From: Aquila chrysaetos chrysaetos
Taxonomy: Eukaryota > Chordata > Aves > Accipitriformes > Accipitridae
Assembly (NCBI RefSeq): GCF_900496995.4
Contig: NC_044018.1
Location: 14,966,501-15,030,500, forward strand
DNA: 64,000 bases
Direction: 5' to 3'
How positions within the stretch are numbered: position 1 is the first letter of the stretch; each line of letters begins with the position of its first letter. Both the position numbers and the translations under genes were made by a program. Positions 13,511 to 27,359 of the stretch are shown here, in pieces. The notes beneath the pieces were generated by a model, which was not told the DNA's origin, made no database searches, and saw only the letters and a list, made by a program, of their open reading frames with translations.

Positions 13511-16500
13511 AGAAGCCAATAATCTTTACTGCATATAAATTGCAGATGAGGACATTTCTGATTTACAGAAGGGCACTTTAGTGATCTCCATGTGGATTGT
13601 GTAAAAAAATGAGCTGACTAACTATGTTTGTGTTTCTGATCTTGACTTCAAATTGAGCTGAAAAGTCTTGGCTGAGCTATCTGTGAAGTGGTCCAGTTTA
13701 TTCCCGAGTCATATTGATTCAGCATCACTCCTAGATAATATGTTTTTATGCTACAGTAATTTCATTTGTCAATAATCAGAATGAAGTCCTACATAAGTGT
13801 TAGAGATCTGCATCTTTAATTCAGACACAGGCAGTCCTTGGCCACTGGTGGGACACTTGCTGGCCTCTGAATACAAGGAATCTTCTCAGGCAGATCCAAT
13901 AGCTCCTAAAAGTCAAGGCAAAAATGCCTAACCCTTATTGTGTGCATGTTTGTGTAGCTACAGCTCTTTATCCCTCCAAGCATGTACTCTATCCATTCTG
14001 GTGTAAATTCCTTTCTTACAGAAGCAACATTTATTTAAAAATATATTCCCATATCCAGGCACAGTAAGGGTACAATTGCTCTCCATATTCAAGCATATTT
14101 TTCCATACAGACTTATAAGAGGACTTGGCATCACCCCCATCTTTATATGTTTGATTTATTTTGAGAACTTACTCATTTCTCCTTAGTCCCCAGCACCAAA
14201 TAATACAGAACAGTTCAGTGCACAGGAAACAAAAAGAAGCTAAAAGCAGAGGGAAAGAGGGCCTTAGTTCTTGCCTACAAAATAAAGTAAAAAGGTTCAC
14301 CTAGGAGCACATTTAAAAATACATTAGCAACATTAGAGTTATATATTAGAAACAGATAATGTATATAGAGCCTATCTTCAGCTTGTGCCTCATTTATACC
14401 TTCTCATGTACCGTGCATGATACTAATGACATTTGAATTTCTGGCATCAGCGGTTGAGACCACAGATTTAAACACCATACTGAAGAAAGTTACTTTTGAG
14501 ACCTCTGTCCAGCGACAGGCCCACCAGTGCTGACCAATACACCAGTGAATTTCCTTTGAAAGCACATGGCATTCAATGAGGAACTGTCAAGGCTCTGCCA
14601 GATCTGAATGTCCCCAATTTCAGTGATAGGATCTGCTCTGTAGGATTTGTACAAGGATCCCTTATGATCACTATCAAAATCTCAAATAGAAGGGAAACGA
14701 GCAAACAATGACATCCGTCTCACATGAGGTATGGAAATGAATTGTAACAAAATAAACCGCTGCTCAGTGGGAGGAAGAAAAAAAGGATTCAAACCTGGCC
14801 ACAAAGGCCCTGGGCAAGCATTGTGCAAACAGCAAAACTTGTAAATAATAAACACATCTTTGTAGTTCTGAAGCCAGTTAGATATCTAATGGCATGTTGG
14901 TGCCTTATTTATCCAGCAGCATGTGTGGTCGTCGTCTTCCTTTCTTTGGTGGAAGATCAATCAGACTCTGCCACATCCCCTTTTCCCTGTCCCAAGTAAA
15001 TGATCACATAAAGTTCTCTAGAGCAGAAAATCAGGCTAAAGAGCCTAGGGTCTCAGAAATAGTCTCTCTTGTGTAGTAGAGGTGAATCACAAGCAGATAG
15101 CACTTTACAGATTTTCCCTATTCTTTGTTTTCTGTAGTAAAACTACAACCTCTCTGACTGTCCATTTGTCCCTCACTCCTGGTTCCTCCAAAATCCCAGC
15201 AAGACTGTTTCATTTGAGGGAAGCAACAGCAGAAATACCAGCTGCAGAAGCTCAAGACTTGCCTGCTTTGAGAGTCTCATGAGGTTCCCCTCCACCCCAA
15301 ACTATCTGTACACCCAACCCCCCCAAAGAACAACCATAAAACATGCTAAAGAACATGCATCTATCTGTGCAACAGCACAGCTTACTCTTTTTAGAGATGA
15401 GAGGGCCTGGGGCCAGTCAGTTCCACGCACTTATGAGGGTCAGCTGTTGTTTACTGAAAGAAGTATTAGAAAAGAGATTGCAAAAGAGAAATGGGTTCCT
15501 ACCACAGGCCCTGAAGCAGGGAGCTCTGAGGGAGGCACTCATAATAAATAGTAGAGTTTCATTTGAGCACTTCCCTAATTTTCATGAGTCAGAAAAATTC
15601 CCTTTGAAAGAGATGTGATAGCAAGTGCTCCCAGCACTGGATAAACAAACTGATTGCTCCAAACGTAGGAGGGACTGCCCTTCATTCAGTGAAGGGCATA
15701 AATGCATACTGGGTCCCAGCTGAGCAGGAAGGGCTTCATCCGGAGCCTGGACACTTTAGCCAAGACACTCTGTGCCAACCCAGTCAATGTTATATCTGCA
15801 CTTGTTTCTGCAAACTTACAGGGTGGTAGTTTTGAACCTTATTCCTCTATACTGTGTACATTTATTTTTTTTACACAGACATCCTATATGCTCTCCATCC
15901 TCTAGCTTTCTTACTCCTCTGAAGTAGGTAATGGGGCAGTTTGGGGCATCTTCAGCTCCTCTCTGCCCCAAAGTCCACTGCTCTGTGAAGTGTCATAGAA
16001 AAGGAAAAAGATGCTGTTGTGTCTGTGTAGGAAACCGAGAAAGAGTGCTCCAAACTGGTCACTAGCTCTTATCGTACACTTCCATAATGTTCCAAAAGGT
16101 CAGAGACCTGTGTCAGTACACTGAAGTATTTCTGATGACTCCCTGGTACTCTCTGCATGAGGTGGGGAAGGCAGGCACAATGATGGGATTTTCTCACAAC
16201 ACTTTTTAAATCCAAGGAAGGATGTAGCCTTTTCCTGTTGGGGGAATTTCCAAGAGCAGGGGTCAAAATCTCATTTCTGGTATGTATAATCTCTTGAGTC
16301 AGTAATATCTTCCCAAGCAGATAGAAAATTGGCTTTGTTTCTTTTCTGGCTGCATTTAAGCTCTCCAGTTTCCCTTTGTTAGCATATTCAGTGGGCATCT
16401 CCCACAGCTCCCAGGCATTTCAAGGCAGGTTAATACACTTTGGGACTGACCTGAAAACAGGGCCTGAGAGGTCCTTTGAGTCTCTCTTAATGGACCAACT

Positions 16501-19500
16501 TGGCCTTCAGTAGATCAAGTTACTCACTATGCACAAATACTTAGGCTGAGTTTGTCTATTAAGCATATCTGCTCTTTTTTGCACTATGATTTTGCTAGAA
16601 ATGCATGGATATTAGATGGTAGACACCACAAATGGAAATCTCTGGGGAATGGCATATTGCAGAAACAAAATGAGGTTGCATGAAATCACACCTTCTCAAT
16701 TCTTCCCATCAGAAATGGAGAATTAGTAGTCTCAGCATATCAAACAAGAAAGGTGGTGGCCTGCAGGACTCAGCAAATCAGACTAATTCAGCTCTAAGAT
16801 GAATTTGATTTTAGTATTGTAGTAAAAAATTAATCCTCCTTTTATGTGACAATTTTGGGTTGGGTATCTAATATAAGTAAAGTACCAGCTCTCATCTTCT
16901 CAGGTGCTATAATTGCGGAGCTGAGCTAATTCACAGCCGCTGAGATCTTTTCCAACCTTCTATTCCAGGGCCGAGAGGCATAACAGATTGAATATAGCTA
17001 CAAATAGCTATAGGCTTCGTCCTGTTTTCATGCATTTATGATTTCATCTTGAAGTCAATGCTGTTATAACATTGTTTACTGAACGTTTAATTTGCTGAGC
17101 ACACAGAATTCCAGCTGAAGCTAATGTGAATTGCAGGTGCTCAAACTGCTGAAAAATAAACTGCCCCTTTTGTATTTAAATGTATGTTAATAGGGATCCA
17201 TCAGGTTGCTGTGTTTCCACAATGATTAAAACATCAAAGAAGTCAATAAATATATTCATAAATAAATAATAATTTGGAAAAAAAACCCCAAACGTTAAAT
17301 TGTACTTCCTGTCCTTCATCCCAGCTCTTCCCGAAGGGCTCGATCAAAACTTCCTGACGTCAGGTAAAACCTTTCTTTTGCATTTAGTGGACTTTGAACC
17401 AGGCTCTAAATGCCTGAGAAGAGACGTGAGCCTATATGACCTGAACACATGCCAGTACAGGCCACCACGCTCCAGTGCAGAGAAAGTCAGCACTGGAGGA
17501 TGGGATGTAGGGCACTGCGTGTGGCTTTCCCAGCCCAGTGTCAGAGCAGCAAAGCCCAGAGACCCCGGCACGTAGCAAAGGGTTTGGTACACAGCAAACC
17601 AGGACAAGGCTGCAAAAACACATTTGTAGGCAGGGTCTTGTTCACCCTGCCAGCTCTGCAAGGCAGAGCTCATGGGCTAAGCACGAGGCCGTGTTAACAG
17701 GATGTCAGGGGAGATTATGTACCATTGCTGCCATTCATTTCCTTTCCTGGACTTCAGCCTAACTCTTCAGTTCTTTTCAGGACATTTCAGAAAGCATTAC
17801 ATAAAGTGAAAACCTCAGGCTTGCATCTAAAATCCAAAATTAAGCTGTTATTCGTATCTCCTGGTCACCTTCAGTGACAGATAAAGAACAAACGATGCCA
17901 CTGGCCAATACACTTGCCAACTTTTGGGGAGTCTTCTGGCCTTGGCTATGTGACTGAGAAGCTGATCAGGCATTAGGACCACAAGAAAGAGAGGACAGAG
18001 AAAGGAAAAAATCTCCCCCTACCCATCACTGTTTAGTGTAGTAATGCTATGGAATAAATTTGTAGTTTACCCAGTAACTTCACTTTTACAGCCTTGTCTG
18101 TGGCAGTACATCTTTCACCTGTTCCCCCTTACCTCCCTCCCCTCACCACAAGTCATGGAGAGAGCTACAAGCTATGGGGGTAAGGAGGCGGCTGCTTTGT
18201 GGCATAGGTTGGTTGTTTTAAGATTTATCATTGTGGGAATAGGATCAGCTATTTCCCTTTAATATTTTTTAAAAGCAGTCATTTCTTAATCTGTGAAGGA
18301 AATAGAATATTAATGTAAATTGTGGCCTTTCTCGCAAACTTCCAACACATTCAGTTCTTGGCCTTTCCTAGAATGAAAACCCAGCTGGTGTGTCGTGTAC
18401 ATCCTAGGACCAAGTGTTCACCATGCTTCTCTACTGATTCAAAACTGCAGACTTCTGAGAGGAAATTTTATTTATTGTAGGGGCAAGAATGTATTGTGAG
18501 TCACCGTGTTTTTCTGCTGTCTGCATTAAACTGGAGTGAAATTGAAATCATACTTCAGTCCCTATTTAAATGCCTTTTCTTGGCAGGAAGAATGCAAGTT
18601 TGGCCTCCGAACTCTGATTGGCAGCAAGCTGCTTGGTTGGTAGCTAACTCTCAGCCTTATTGGGTCCTCCTTGTTGTCAACAGGACGGATCTTGTCCAAC
18701 AAAAGCAACATCCTGTCAGCTACTCCTTCTTCCAGGAACCTGCCTTTTCCTCCCCCGCAACTGCTCTCTTTCTCCAGGTTCAGGCAAGAAAACAGTGATG
18801 CATGAAAGGGATAGAGCTACAGAAGGAATAGCCATCAGACCTTAAATTCGTGCTTCCTATGGGTTGTATAATATTCTTCCCCATTCCTAAGGTCATTAAG
18901 AGTGAATGAAACGCAGCCTCTTTCTTTAGCTGGTAAGGAGAATTAGATAAAGGGGGTAAAAATACTTTCATGTGAGGAAGTCATAAGGAAAGAAGGGGAG
19001 ATATTCTTAGGCCTCTCTCCAAATATCTCAGGAATATAGTCTTGGGGGATGCAGCTACAGGAATCCCAGCAAGGAAAACTGAGTTATTTGGGACAGGGAG
19101 GGCATCCAGCCAGGTAATACAAAGACAATGCTCAGCTTCTTGCCAGCATTCTGCCACTGAGATGAGATCCCACACTTCAAGGCTCTTCTTAAGGGTATAA
19201 AATAATTTATTTCCAGATGTTAGAAAACAGCTGTGTAGAAGTAGAGCATGCTGGGAAGAATGAGCAAAGGATGAGGGAATGAGGAGGGTTGCACAGGGGG
19301 TTTCAGTTTCTCATTGCAGGCTGGACAGGAGATAGTCCCTTCTTTGATCCTCTCTTCTCGAGGATTTGATATTCCCCCTTCTTTAGCCCAGCAGATTGGG
19401 AGACAGAAGGCAGAGAGACCCAATCCATCAAAAAGGAGGGGGAAACAGAGCCACTTGTTGGGATGCAACTAGCAGAGCAATACAAAAGCCCTTCCATTAG

Positions 19501-22500
19501 CCCCAAGGGAGACTCAGGACCTCAGATCGTATGGGAGCGGGAGAAGACCAGGTATTGCCAGCCAAGGAACATAAGTGTCTCTCTTCATAAAGGAGATACA
19601 TGGGAGAAATTGCTTTCTTTCACAAGGGGAGAGGAAAAGGCTGAAAAGCTGACCTAGAAACAGAGGATAACACACACAATGGGGAACATGCAAGAGAACT
19701 GATGACAGCCTTAGGCATGACTTCAATATAGCCTAATAATTCACAGGAATGGATTAGCTGAGAACATCCCATAAAGAGTGCACAGTGTTTTCAATTAATA
19801 CTTAGGTGTATACCATGATTATAAAATACCTTAGGGCTATCCATTTTTCAGTGACGTGTCTATATTAATCCTGGGTTTTTTTTCACTAAGTGATGGCTGC
19901 TACTGACGGCTAAGAATGTTCTGCTTCAGTAAACTTTGATTTCACTTGCAGTTGTGCATTTATTAGGCAAGATTATCATCATCCAAGTTTCCAGGGTTGG
20001 GAATTCGTTTGAAAAATATGGTCTATTTGCATTTAATTATCACATATTTACTGAGGAAAAATATAAACACGCCTGTTTTAGGCAAGGAATGGAGCCAGTA
20101 ATGTACTGCAGACTTGGGATTGTGCTTTTTAATATAATCAAACTACTGTTATAAATAATTCACAGTTTCCACGGTGGAAAAAAACTGAATATGGTTTTCC
20201 TGATAGGTTGGGGGGTTTTTAAATGTAAAAAAGCAAGGATATTTTACAAAATACTAAAATTACTGAGACAAATTGTTCATATCGTATGAGTTATTATTAA
20301 AATTCACCTTGAAAGAGGATGTAAAGGGGAAAAAAAAAAATCCCCTCTGTGAGAAGTAGCTACCAGTTCCAGCTGCTAGAAGAATTAAAAAGAAGAAATA
20401 TATTCTTATAAGGCACCAAAGCTAAACAACAAGATGACAAGATGAGGAAATGTCAAGTTAACTTTTGGGAAACAAATCCTCTGTTCAGTGTTCACATAGT
20501 TCCAGTCACTGCACAGACCTCTTACAGTGTCCCCAATATAATTGACTCACAAAATGGAGATGAGGGTTCCAACTTTACATCAGAAAGGCAGAATTATTGA
20601 ACTGATATTAGACAAGAGAAACAAATCTCATGGCATTTCAAAATTCCTGCATGAGTGATTTTCTTCTCCATATGCTGTGGTGCGTCCTCTGTACAGATTT
20701 GGGACGACTGAAACAGAAAGAACAATCAGCTTCTTTTCAACAGAGCACTTTCATCCTTCTACAATGAGGTGGAGGGACTGTCATTGACAGTTACCAAGCT
20801 ATTAGTCAGCATGTAGCCAAAACCCCCCTCTCTCTATAGAACATGCTGCACTCAGACTGCACTAGGCTGGAAAAAACAGACCCTGTAGGGTACCGGGGTG
20901 CTGATGGGTGGGCGCTGGCTGCTGGGCCAAGGAGCAGGTAGCCTGGGGGCAAGTATATAGGACTGACGTGAGGGGTTACATGCTGGTGAAGTAAAGCTGA
21001 AGATGTCAGTAGGGCTTGTGAGGCATTTCACGGGGCCACGTGGTGGCTCTTTGGACTCCACTGGTAGCCTAGACACCTAGCTCACACGTGAACACCTACA
21101 CTATCAGAGACCTAAGCAAGTGTCTTATGACATTTGAGATGCACAAGATGTGCTAGTGTGACAGACATGACACAGACCTTACAGAAGACCTGCATTTTCT
21201 CAATCAGCAGCTGAAGGCTAGGCAGGCTAGCCTACGGTGTCCCAAACAGTGCCAGACTCCTATGTTTAGGTAACTGAATCCCACCTTGGGTGAGGAACAT
21301 AGGTGCTGCTCAGTGGCTTCAGAAAGGGACCCTGCAGCCAAGAGGCATTAATATTACTGAGAAGAAAGGAAACATGCCATATCAAACAAGATGGGGAAGT
21401 ATCCCATGTAACGACAGCTATGGAAGTGCAGATGAACTTTTATGACAGTAAATTCAGGAGTCAGCACATGAGACTTCCCCAGATACCAGTCATTTCATGC
21501 TGATAATTCCCCTGCTGTGATCTTGTTGCATCGCAAAAAATAAATAATTATTGCCTAAAAGTTCAACTTTAATCAATTTCAAAATGTGTTTACCCATTTT
21601 TAATTTGATTTTATTTTGAGACTCCTAGAATGTTTGCTTGGAAAGTATTGTACGTATATTTATTACTACTGGTTTTATTCATTATTATTGAACAAATTAA
21701 TACTAATGCCTGTTCCTGCTACTGTAGGAAGCATAATATTTATTCCCTTTCATTATATCGCTCTGCAATAACTAGTTTTTACTTTTCAGCTTCCTTCCTC
21801 ATCTTTAGATGGTGTGAACATTGTCAGTTTTGTCATGTCTGTCTTCCATAGTCTTGAACTTGGGGTTTGGTGTCTCAAGAAAGATAACAATTTCTCTACA
21901 CTGATATGTTCTTCCAAAGAAATCAACAATCAGGGAGATGCTAATAGGACAAGACAGATCCAATTTTATGTTTTCACTAAACATTTCAAGAGCCTCTATC
22001 TTTGCCCTAACCACATCATTCCTTGCTTTTGAAATTACTTGCATAACAATTTTCTAATTCTGAATTTGATTTCTTCTATTTGCCTTTGTAAAAAGTAAAA
22101 ATCGTATAGGGATGTATATGTTGCCAGAAGCAAGTGAATTTGTACCATCAGCTAAAGATTTGTGACAACTAGAACTTCAGTCGTAGGTTTCAAAGACATT
22201 GCACAACCCTTTTTTTTTTTTTTTTCATTCAGTTCACCACTACTGTCAATAGGTCTACTTAGGTGTGTAAGACTCATTCGTACAAATAAGTACTTGCAGT
22301 TATGTCCCATGAAGAAAACAAAAAAGGCTTCAGGCAATTGGCCAGCTGATTGTTGATGACTTGACATTTATACAACTCATTCTCCCCATGAACAATAACA
22401 TTTATTGTGCTAAGAGTTCAGGAACTAAGTATAACAGGAACCAGCAAAAGATGGCTAAAATTAAAGCAAGGCAGAAAGGAAGGCCATAATGTAGAGCCAT

Positions 22501-23740
22501 GGCTGTTATTTAATTTCCCTTTAGAAATGAGAGGGAAAAACAGGACCTTTCTTTCATCCATTCTTCTCTTCTAAAAAAAACCAAACCACAAAAACTACGC
22601 AGATACAGACCACAGAAACTCCAGACCCAAGGTCCTGGTTTGCAGAGATTCAGCTTCTGCCAAATGGGCATAATTAAGAGCGTGGGATGACTTTAAATGA
22701 AAGCAAGACTTAAGCTGAATATGAAGTATCTCATCTCAATATCCACTGGTACTAAAGAGAATGGCATCCTGAGGACTGCAACACACACCCCCATCTGTAT
22801 GCATACCACAGTATTCAGAGGGAATGAGATATGGCAACCACAGAGAAAGACAACAGGGAAAAGAAATTATCAATGTCCTCCTTTTGTTTTTTTTCACTTT
22901 GTCTGAAAAAAAACACCTAAAAGATTTATTCCAACCATTTTGCTCAATAAGGAACCAAATTTTGAGAGAGCAGATGGTTGTTACTTTTGATGAGCAGTAA
23001 GTAGTTTTAAAGTTTTTGAAAATCTTTAGATTTTCATATAGGAATTGGAAAGAAAAATCATTCAGTGGACCTATAGAACATCTAAAATGAAATTCTGGTC
23101 CCAGTGAGGTCAATGACTGGGCTTTTATTCCCTTCAACAGGTGCAAGATTTCCACCACGGAACTTTTCAAAAATCCATGTAGAACCTAGATGGCAGATTC
23201 AGCCTTAGTTTTTCTCAATGTCGGCAAATATTTGGCTAATTCACTTATGATATTCAACCAAAAGAGTCTCTAGTTCTCAGAAAATATGTAACTGATTAGA
23301 ATTAACTAGGAGTAAGAAGCAGAATATATGCCTATGGTTTATGTTAGTAAGTTGATTTTTGTGATTGCCATAGTACTGTATGTAAAACATAAAATTGCAA
23401 GTAATGGAGAATACTCCTAAAAACAGAGGAATCAGCCTGATTTTAATCTGGAATAGCTGGGATATCCTGATACTGGTTTAAGAAGGAGCTTTGTGCCAAA
23501 GACCGTTTCTCCTTGAAAGTGTATGTATGTTCTCTCACAGCATCTGGTCTGCAGTATGTTGAAGAGAAACAAGACTGAGAAAATCAAGATACAAAAGGTT
23601 AATGTCAGCAAACACATCCCTCCACCTGAAAAGTATCTTGGATATGTATGGCTTCATATTTAATCCCTTTTCTGATGCTGATTAATAATTAGCAACATCT
23701 TATTCAGATAACCACATAAAGAAGTTAGTACTTAACTCTA
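13511..23740. other. Non-genic DNA
   Basis: No coding exon or transposon is recognised. It may include conserved non-coding elements, as is common around developmental genes, but that needs an alignment. Confidence 0.65.
17353..17364. promoter_or_regulatory. CRE within a 12-bp perfect palindrome
   Basis: CCTGACGTCAGG is self-complementary and holds the full CREB/ATF site. It is isolated in non-coding DNA with no gene nearby. Confidence 0.3.
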
Positions 23741-24367
23741 TGTCGTGGTTTAACCCCAGCCAGGAACTAAACACCATGAAGCCACTTGCTCACTATTCCA
23801 CCCTCCCAATGCGATGGGGAGGAGAACTGAAAAAAAAAGTAAAACTCATGGGTCGAGATAAGAACAATTTAATAACTAAAGTAAAACAAACTATAATACT
23901 AACAATAATAATGATAATAATAATAATAATAATAATAATGATGATGATGATGATGAAAAGGAATAAACAACAACAACAACAACAACAAAAAACAAACAAA
24001 AAAACCAAGAAAAGACAAGTGATGCACAATGCAATTGCTCACCACCCGCTGACCGATGCCCGAGCAGTGACCCACACCTCCTGGACAACTCCCCCCAGTT
24101 TATATACTAAGCACGACATTCTATGGTATGGAATATCCCTTTGGCTAGTTCGGGTCAGCTGTCCTGGCTGTGCTCCCTCCCAGCTTGTTGTGCACCTGCT
24201 TGCTGGCAGAGCATGGGAAACTGAAAAATCCTTAACTTAGGATAAACGCTGCTTAGCCACAACTAAACCATCAGTGTGTTATCAACGTTATTCTCACACG
24301 AAATCCAAAACACACTGTACCAGCTACCAAGAAGAGAATTAACTCTATCCCAGCCAAAACCAGGACA
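23741..24367 (+). mobile_element. Solo LTR of an avian endogenous retrovirus
   Basis: The element begins TGTCGTGGTTTAACCCCAG and ends AACCAGGACA, so it has TG...CA ends. It contains TTGCTCACCACCCGCTGACCG, a TATA-like GTTTATATACTAAG near 24098, and TGTGTTATCAACGTTATTC, all matching an abundant avian LTR, probably of the ERVL type. No internal retroviral genes or second LTR lie beside it, so it is a solo LTR left by recombination. The flanks share only CTA(T) (23738-23741 and 24368-24371), too short to fix the target duplication. An AAT/ATG microsatellite has expanded inside it. Confidence 0.85.
23903..23955 (+). repeat. AAT/ATG trinucleotide microsatellite inside the LTR
   Basis: AATAAT units run into ATGATG units. 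A CAACAA run follows after a short gap. The family LTR normally has an A/T-rich segment here, so this is an expansion of resident sequence. Confidence 0.9.
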
Positions 24368-25230
24368 CTATGTTGGCAAGGAAAGATGAAAACAACCTTT
24401 CTTGTGAGCTTTCTGGCTCATGCCCAGGTAGAAAAATATCATAAGAATTCCCTGTCATACAGCATTTCACAGTCGTGCTTTCAGACATTCTTCAAAACAA
24501 AACCTAAACAGCTGTGAAATAATAACCTACAAAACCCCCAAACAAATAAGCAAAAATTCCCTGATATGTTTTGCTCTTATTAGATTGAGGTTGAGTAGTT
24601 CGGGTCAATTCTTCTTTTATCAGTGTGGTTCACATGTTGCTACCAAACTTGCTTTAATACAGTGTATTTACAAACTACTGCTATATAGAACAAAAAAGCA
24701 AAGCAAAACTGTTAGAATGACCTTATTCTTACTGCATGCACACCAGTCCCACTTTAGCAAAGAAAAGCCTTATTGTTTAAAAGATTGAGACATACTAAAG
24801 CAAAATCAAGTGACTTGCCGTCTGCTGGACAAACTATTGACTGGAACATTACAATTTATGCTAATTTCAGAAGGCCAGATCTTACAAAGTCTAAATGAAG
24901 TTCTGCTACAGTGCATTCAAGTTTGTTTGAATGTAATAAGAGTTGGGGGTACTGGTTGTGCTATAGCATAAAGCCTTAACTGTTATGCTACAATTACAAA
25001 AATTAAAAGTTGCCCTCTGTTTTCAGTTTCTGTGTGACTCTCCAAACATGTGGGGAATAGAAGAGGAGGGATATATCCCTTTCAGACCATGGATTTTGAA
25101 GGGGAGAAACTGTGCAATAGTGGCTTTTCTATAGCAATAATTTTCTTCCTCAGATCACAGAACTCAATTCATGATTCAGGAGCCACAGCACCATTCACAG
25201 GACAGCAGGCAGCACAAAGAGAGCAAATGT

Positions 25231-25385
25231 GGGAAGGGAAGGGAAGGGAAGGGAAGGGAAGGGAAGGGAAGGGAAGGGAAGGGAAGGGAAGGGAAGGGAA
25301 GGGAAGGGAAGGGAAGGGAAGGGAAGGGAAGGGAAGGGAAGGGAAGGGAAGGGAAGGGAAGGGAAAGGAAGGGAAGGGAAGGGAA
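25231..25385 (+). repeat. GGGAA pentanucleotide tandem array (31 units)
   Basis: There are 27 uninterrupted GGGAA units, one AGGAA variant (25366-25370) and three more GGGAA units, 155 bases in all. The + strand is all purine with a G triplet every five bases. The apparent GKGRE-repeat protein frames across it are composition artefacts. Confidence 0.98.
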
Positions 25386-25735
25386 AAGCAAAATGATTAG
25401 ATTCAGATCAGGAAGGTGCTGGATGACTATGGAGACTGAAGTTCTTTCTATCAGTTTGCTGCATTCCTTCCATCCAAATTTTTATCTTTTTTCCTGTTGG
25501 CATTAATATCATCAGTCACCTGAGTCATTCTGCCCCGGAAGCTCCTCAGTGTGAAAGGAAAATCTGTGCGATAAGGCATTTGCAACCTGCTCCTTTCTCA
25601 CTAGTGACTCTGCTTAGCCCTGTTTATATGAAAGGGCTACACAGTGCAGGCTGATGAAATAGCCTTGTGTAATGCAGCATGAGAACAACTTGTTCTTCAC
25701 CTAGCTCAACAGAAGAGACCACAGAACGGACTCTG

Positions 25736-25920
25736 TTTTTTTCTATATATAAATACATTTATATAAATGCATACGTAATTTCAAATTACACTCATACATA
25801 AATATATAGTTTTACATATATTATATACTATATACTATTAATTATATGTAATATTTACATATATGTAATATATTTCAATAATATCTTATTTATAAATGTA
25901 AATAACAATACAAAATACTT
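25736..25920. repeat. AT-rich block
   Basis: About 185 bases made almost entirely of A and T, with repeated TATATA, ATATAAAT and ACATATAT words. It may be an eroded TA microsatellite. There is no gene in it. Confidence 0.8.
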
Positions 25921-27359
25921 ACAAATGAAATTAAATATTAAATAACGATGTGGTTAGTTATTCAGTACCATGGCCCAAATGATAGCAAAACTCAGCATCA
26001 GGCAGAGTTATTTCCAAACACACATGTGGAATTTGACAGACAACTATCTCCAGTATATCATGGGCCAGAAACGGGATCACAAGTTCTGGGGAGTGAAACA
26101 CCATTACTCCTGAAGGTCCCTAGTGTGAAATGGCCATCTAAGTATTTTTCAAATTGCCCTGATAAAGTGCATCATTTTAATTATATTTATTTATGATATT
26201 TGGGATATTTTGCAAAGGAATACTGAGTTGCAAAGCAATAAAGTATATTATTAAAACCACTAAACCACAAAACTTTTAAAAGCCACTGATCTTAAAGGAT
26301 ATAATTTCGGAGAGGTCTAGAAATTACAGGGAAATTTAGTCTCCTGTTCTGTCCTTCTGTATCTCACCTGGAGTGACCAGTAAAAGTTGGCCTTGGACAT
26401 AGATACCCCCAAAAATGATGATGGTATGGAACAAATGAACATCCTTACACAGGAAAAGTACCCGGCCAGGGCTGCAGTCATTTCAGTTTTCATATAAGCC
26501 CTCAGCAGCTGAATGAAATAAGATTACAACACAGTAGTTAGAGAGTAGCGCTTATAAAATTTCTTGGCTTTTGCAGTTCAGTTCAGCTTCACACTAAAAA
26601 TAACAAACAAGTCAGGCCTCCAAAACACACATTGGGTGTTTAAAAACTGCGAACTTTTAAAAAAGTAACACATCTGAAGATACATTATGCATTTCTGCCA
26701 TTTTAGCTTTACTTTACAATCATAAGAGACATACATACAAAGTTTAAACCAGGGAGAGAAGCAAAAAACTCCAGAAGATGAGGTCTTAAGAAAAATACTA
26801 AAACTACAAAACTTTTGTTAAAAGATGAGAGGAGACAGCACTACAATACAAGCTGGAAAGATGTCATGTGTGAATCTATGAAACTCTTGTATGTGTTGAC
26901 TACTGCCTGGGAATAGTGCATTGCTATGGGAGGTGAGAAAAGTGACACAGTAGCAACAAAAAAAAAAGGGACCATGGAACGTAGCCAGCTGTGAGAGGGG
27001 AGGAAAGAGTGCTCTGCATTCCTCTCTGTCTAATTTCACCTTTTAATGTAAAATAAAAATTAAATTCTTTTTAAAAAATAAATTAACCTTTACTCTTCCC
27101 ACCCTAATTCACAACCTCCCCTTCACGAAGGCTGTTCATTTTGAGTAGAAATATGAAGTGAAAGAAACCCCAGAAGGAAGGGGGGTTTGTTATAATTAAC
27201 CTACTGTAATTAATAGATAGGTAAACGCGTATTGCATTAACCTCCAGCAAGTGCTAAGTACAGGCAATTTGCAAGAGTATCCCTTTATGATAGCATTTCC
27301 TATTACAAGAAACACCATACTGGTTTATAAAGGAGAGGACCACATACCTTCACCTTATG

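Noticed and set aside
25050..25506. Frames with a repeated GKGRE peptide and a complementary LPFPS peptide
   Set aside because: These are direct translations of the GGGAA microsatellite, not proteins.
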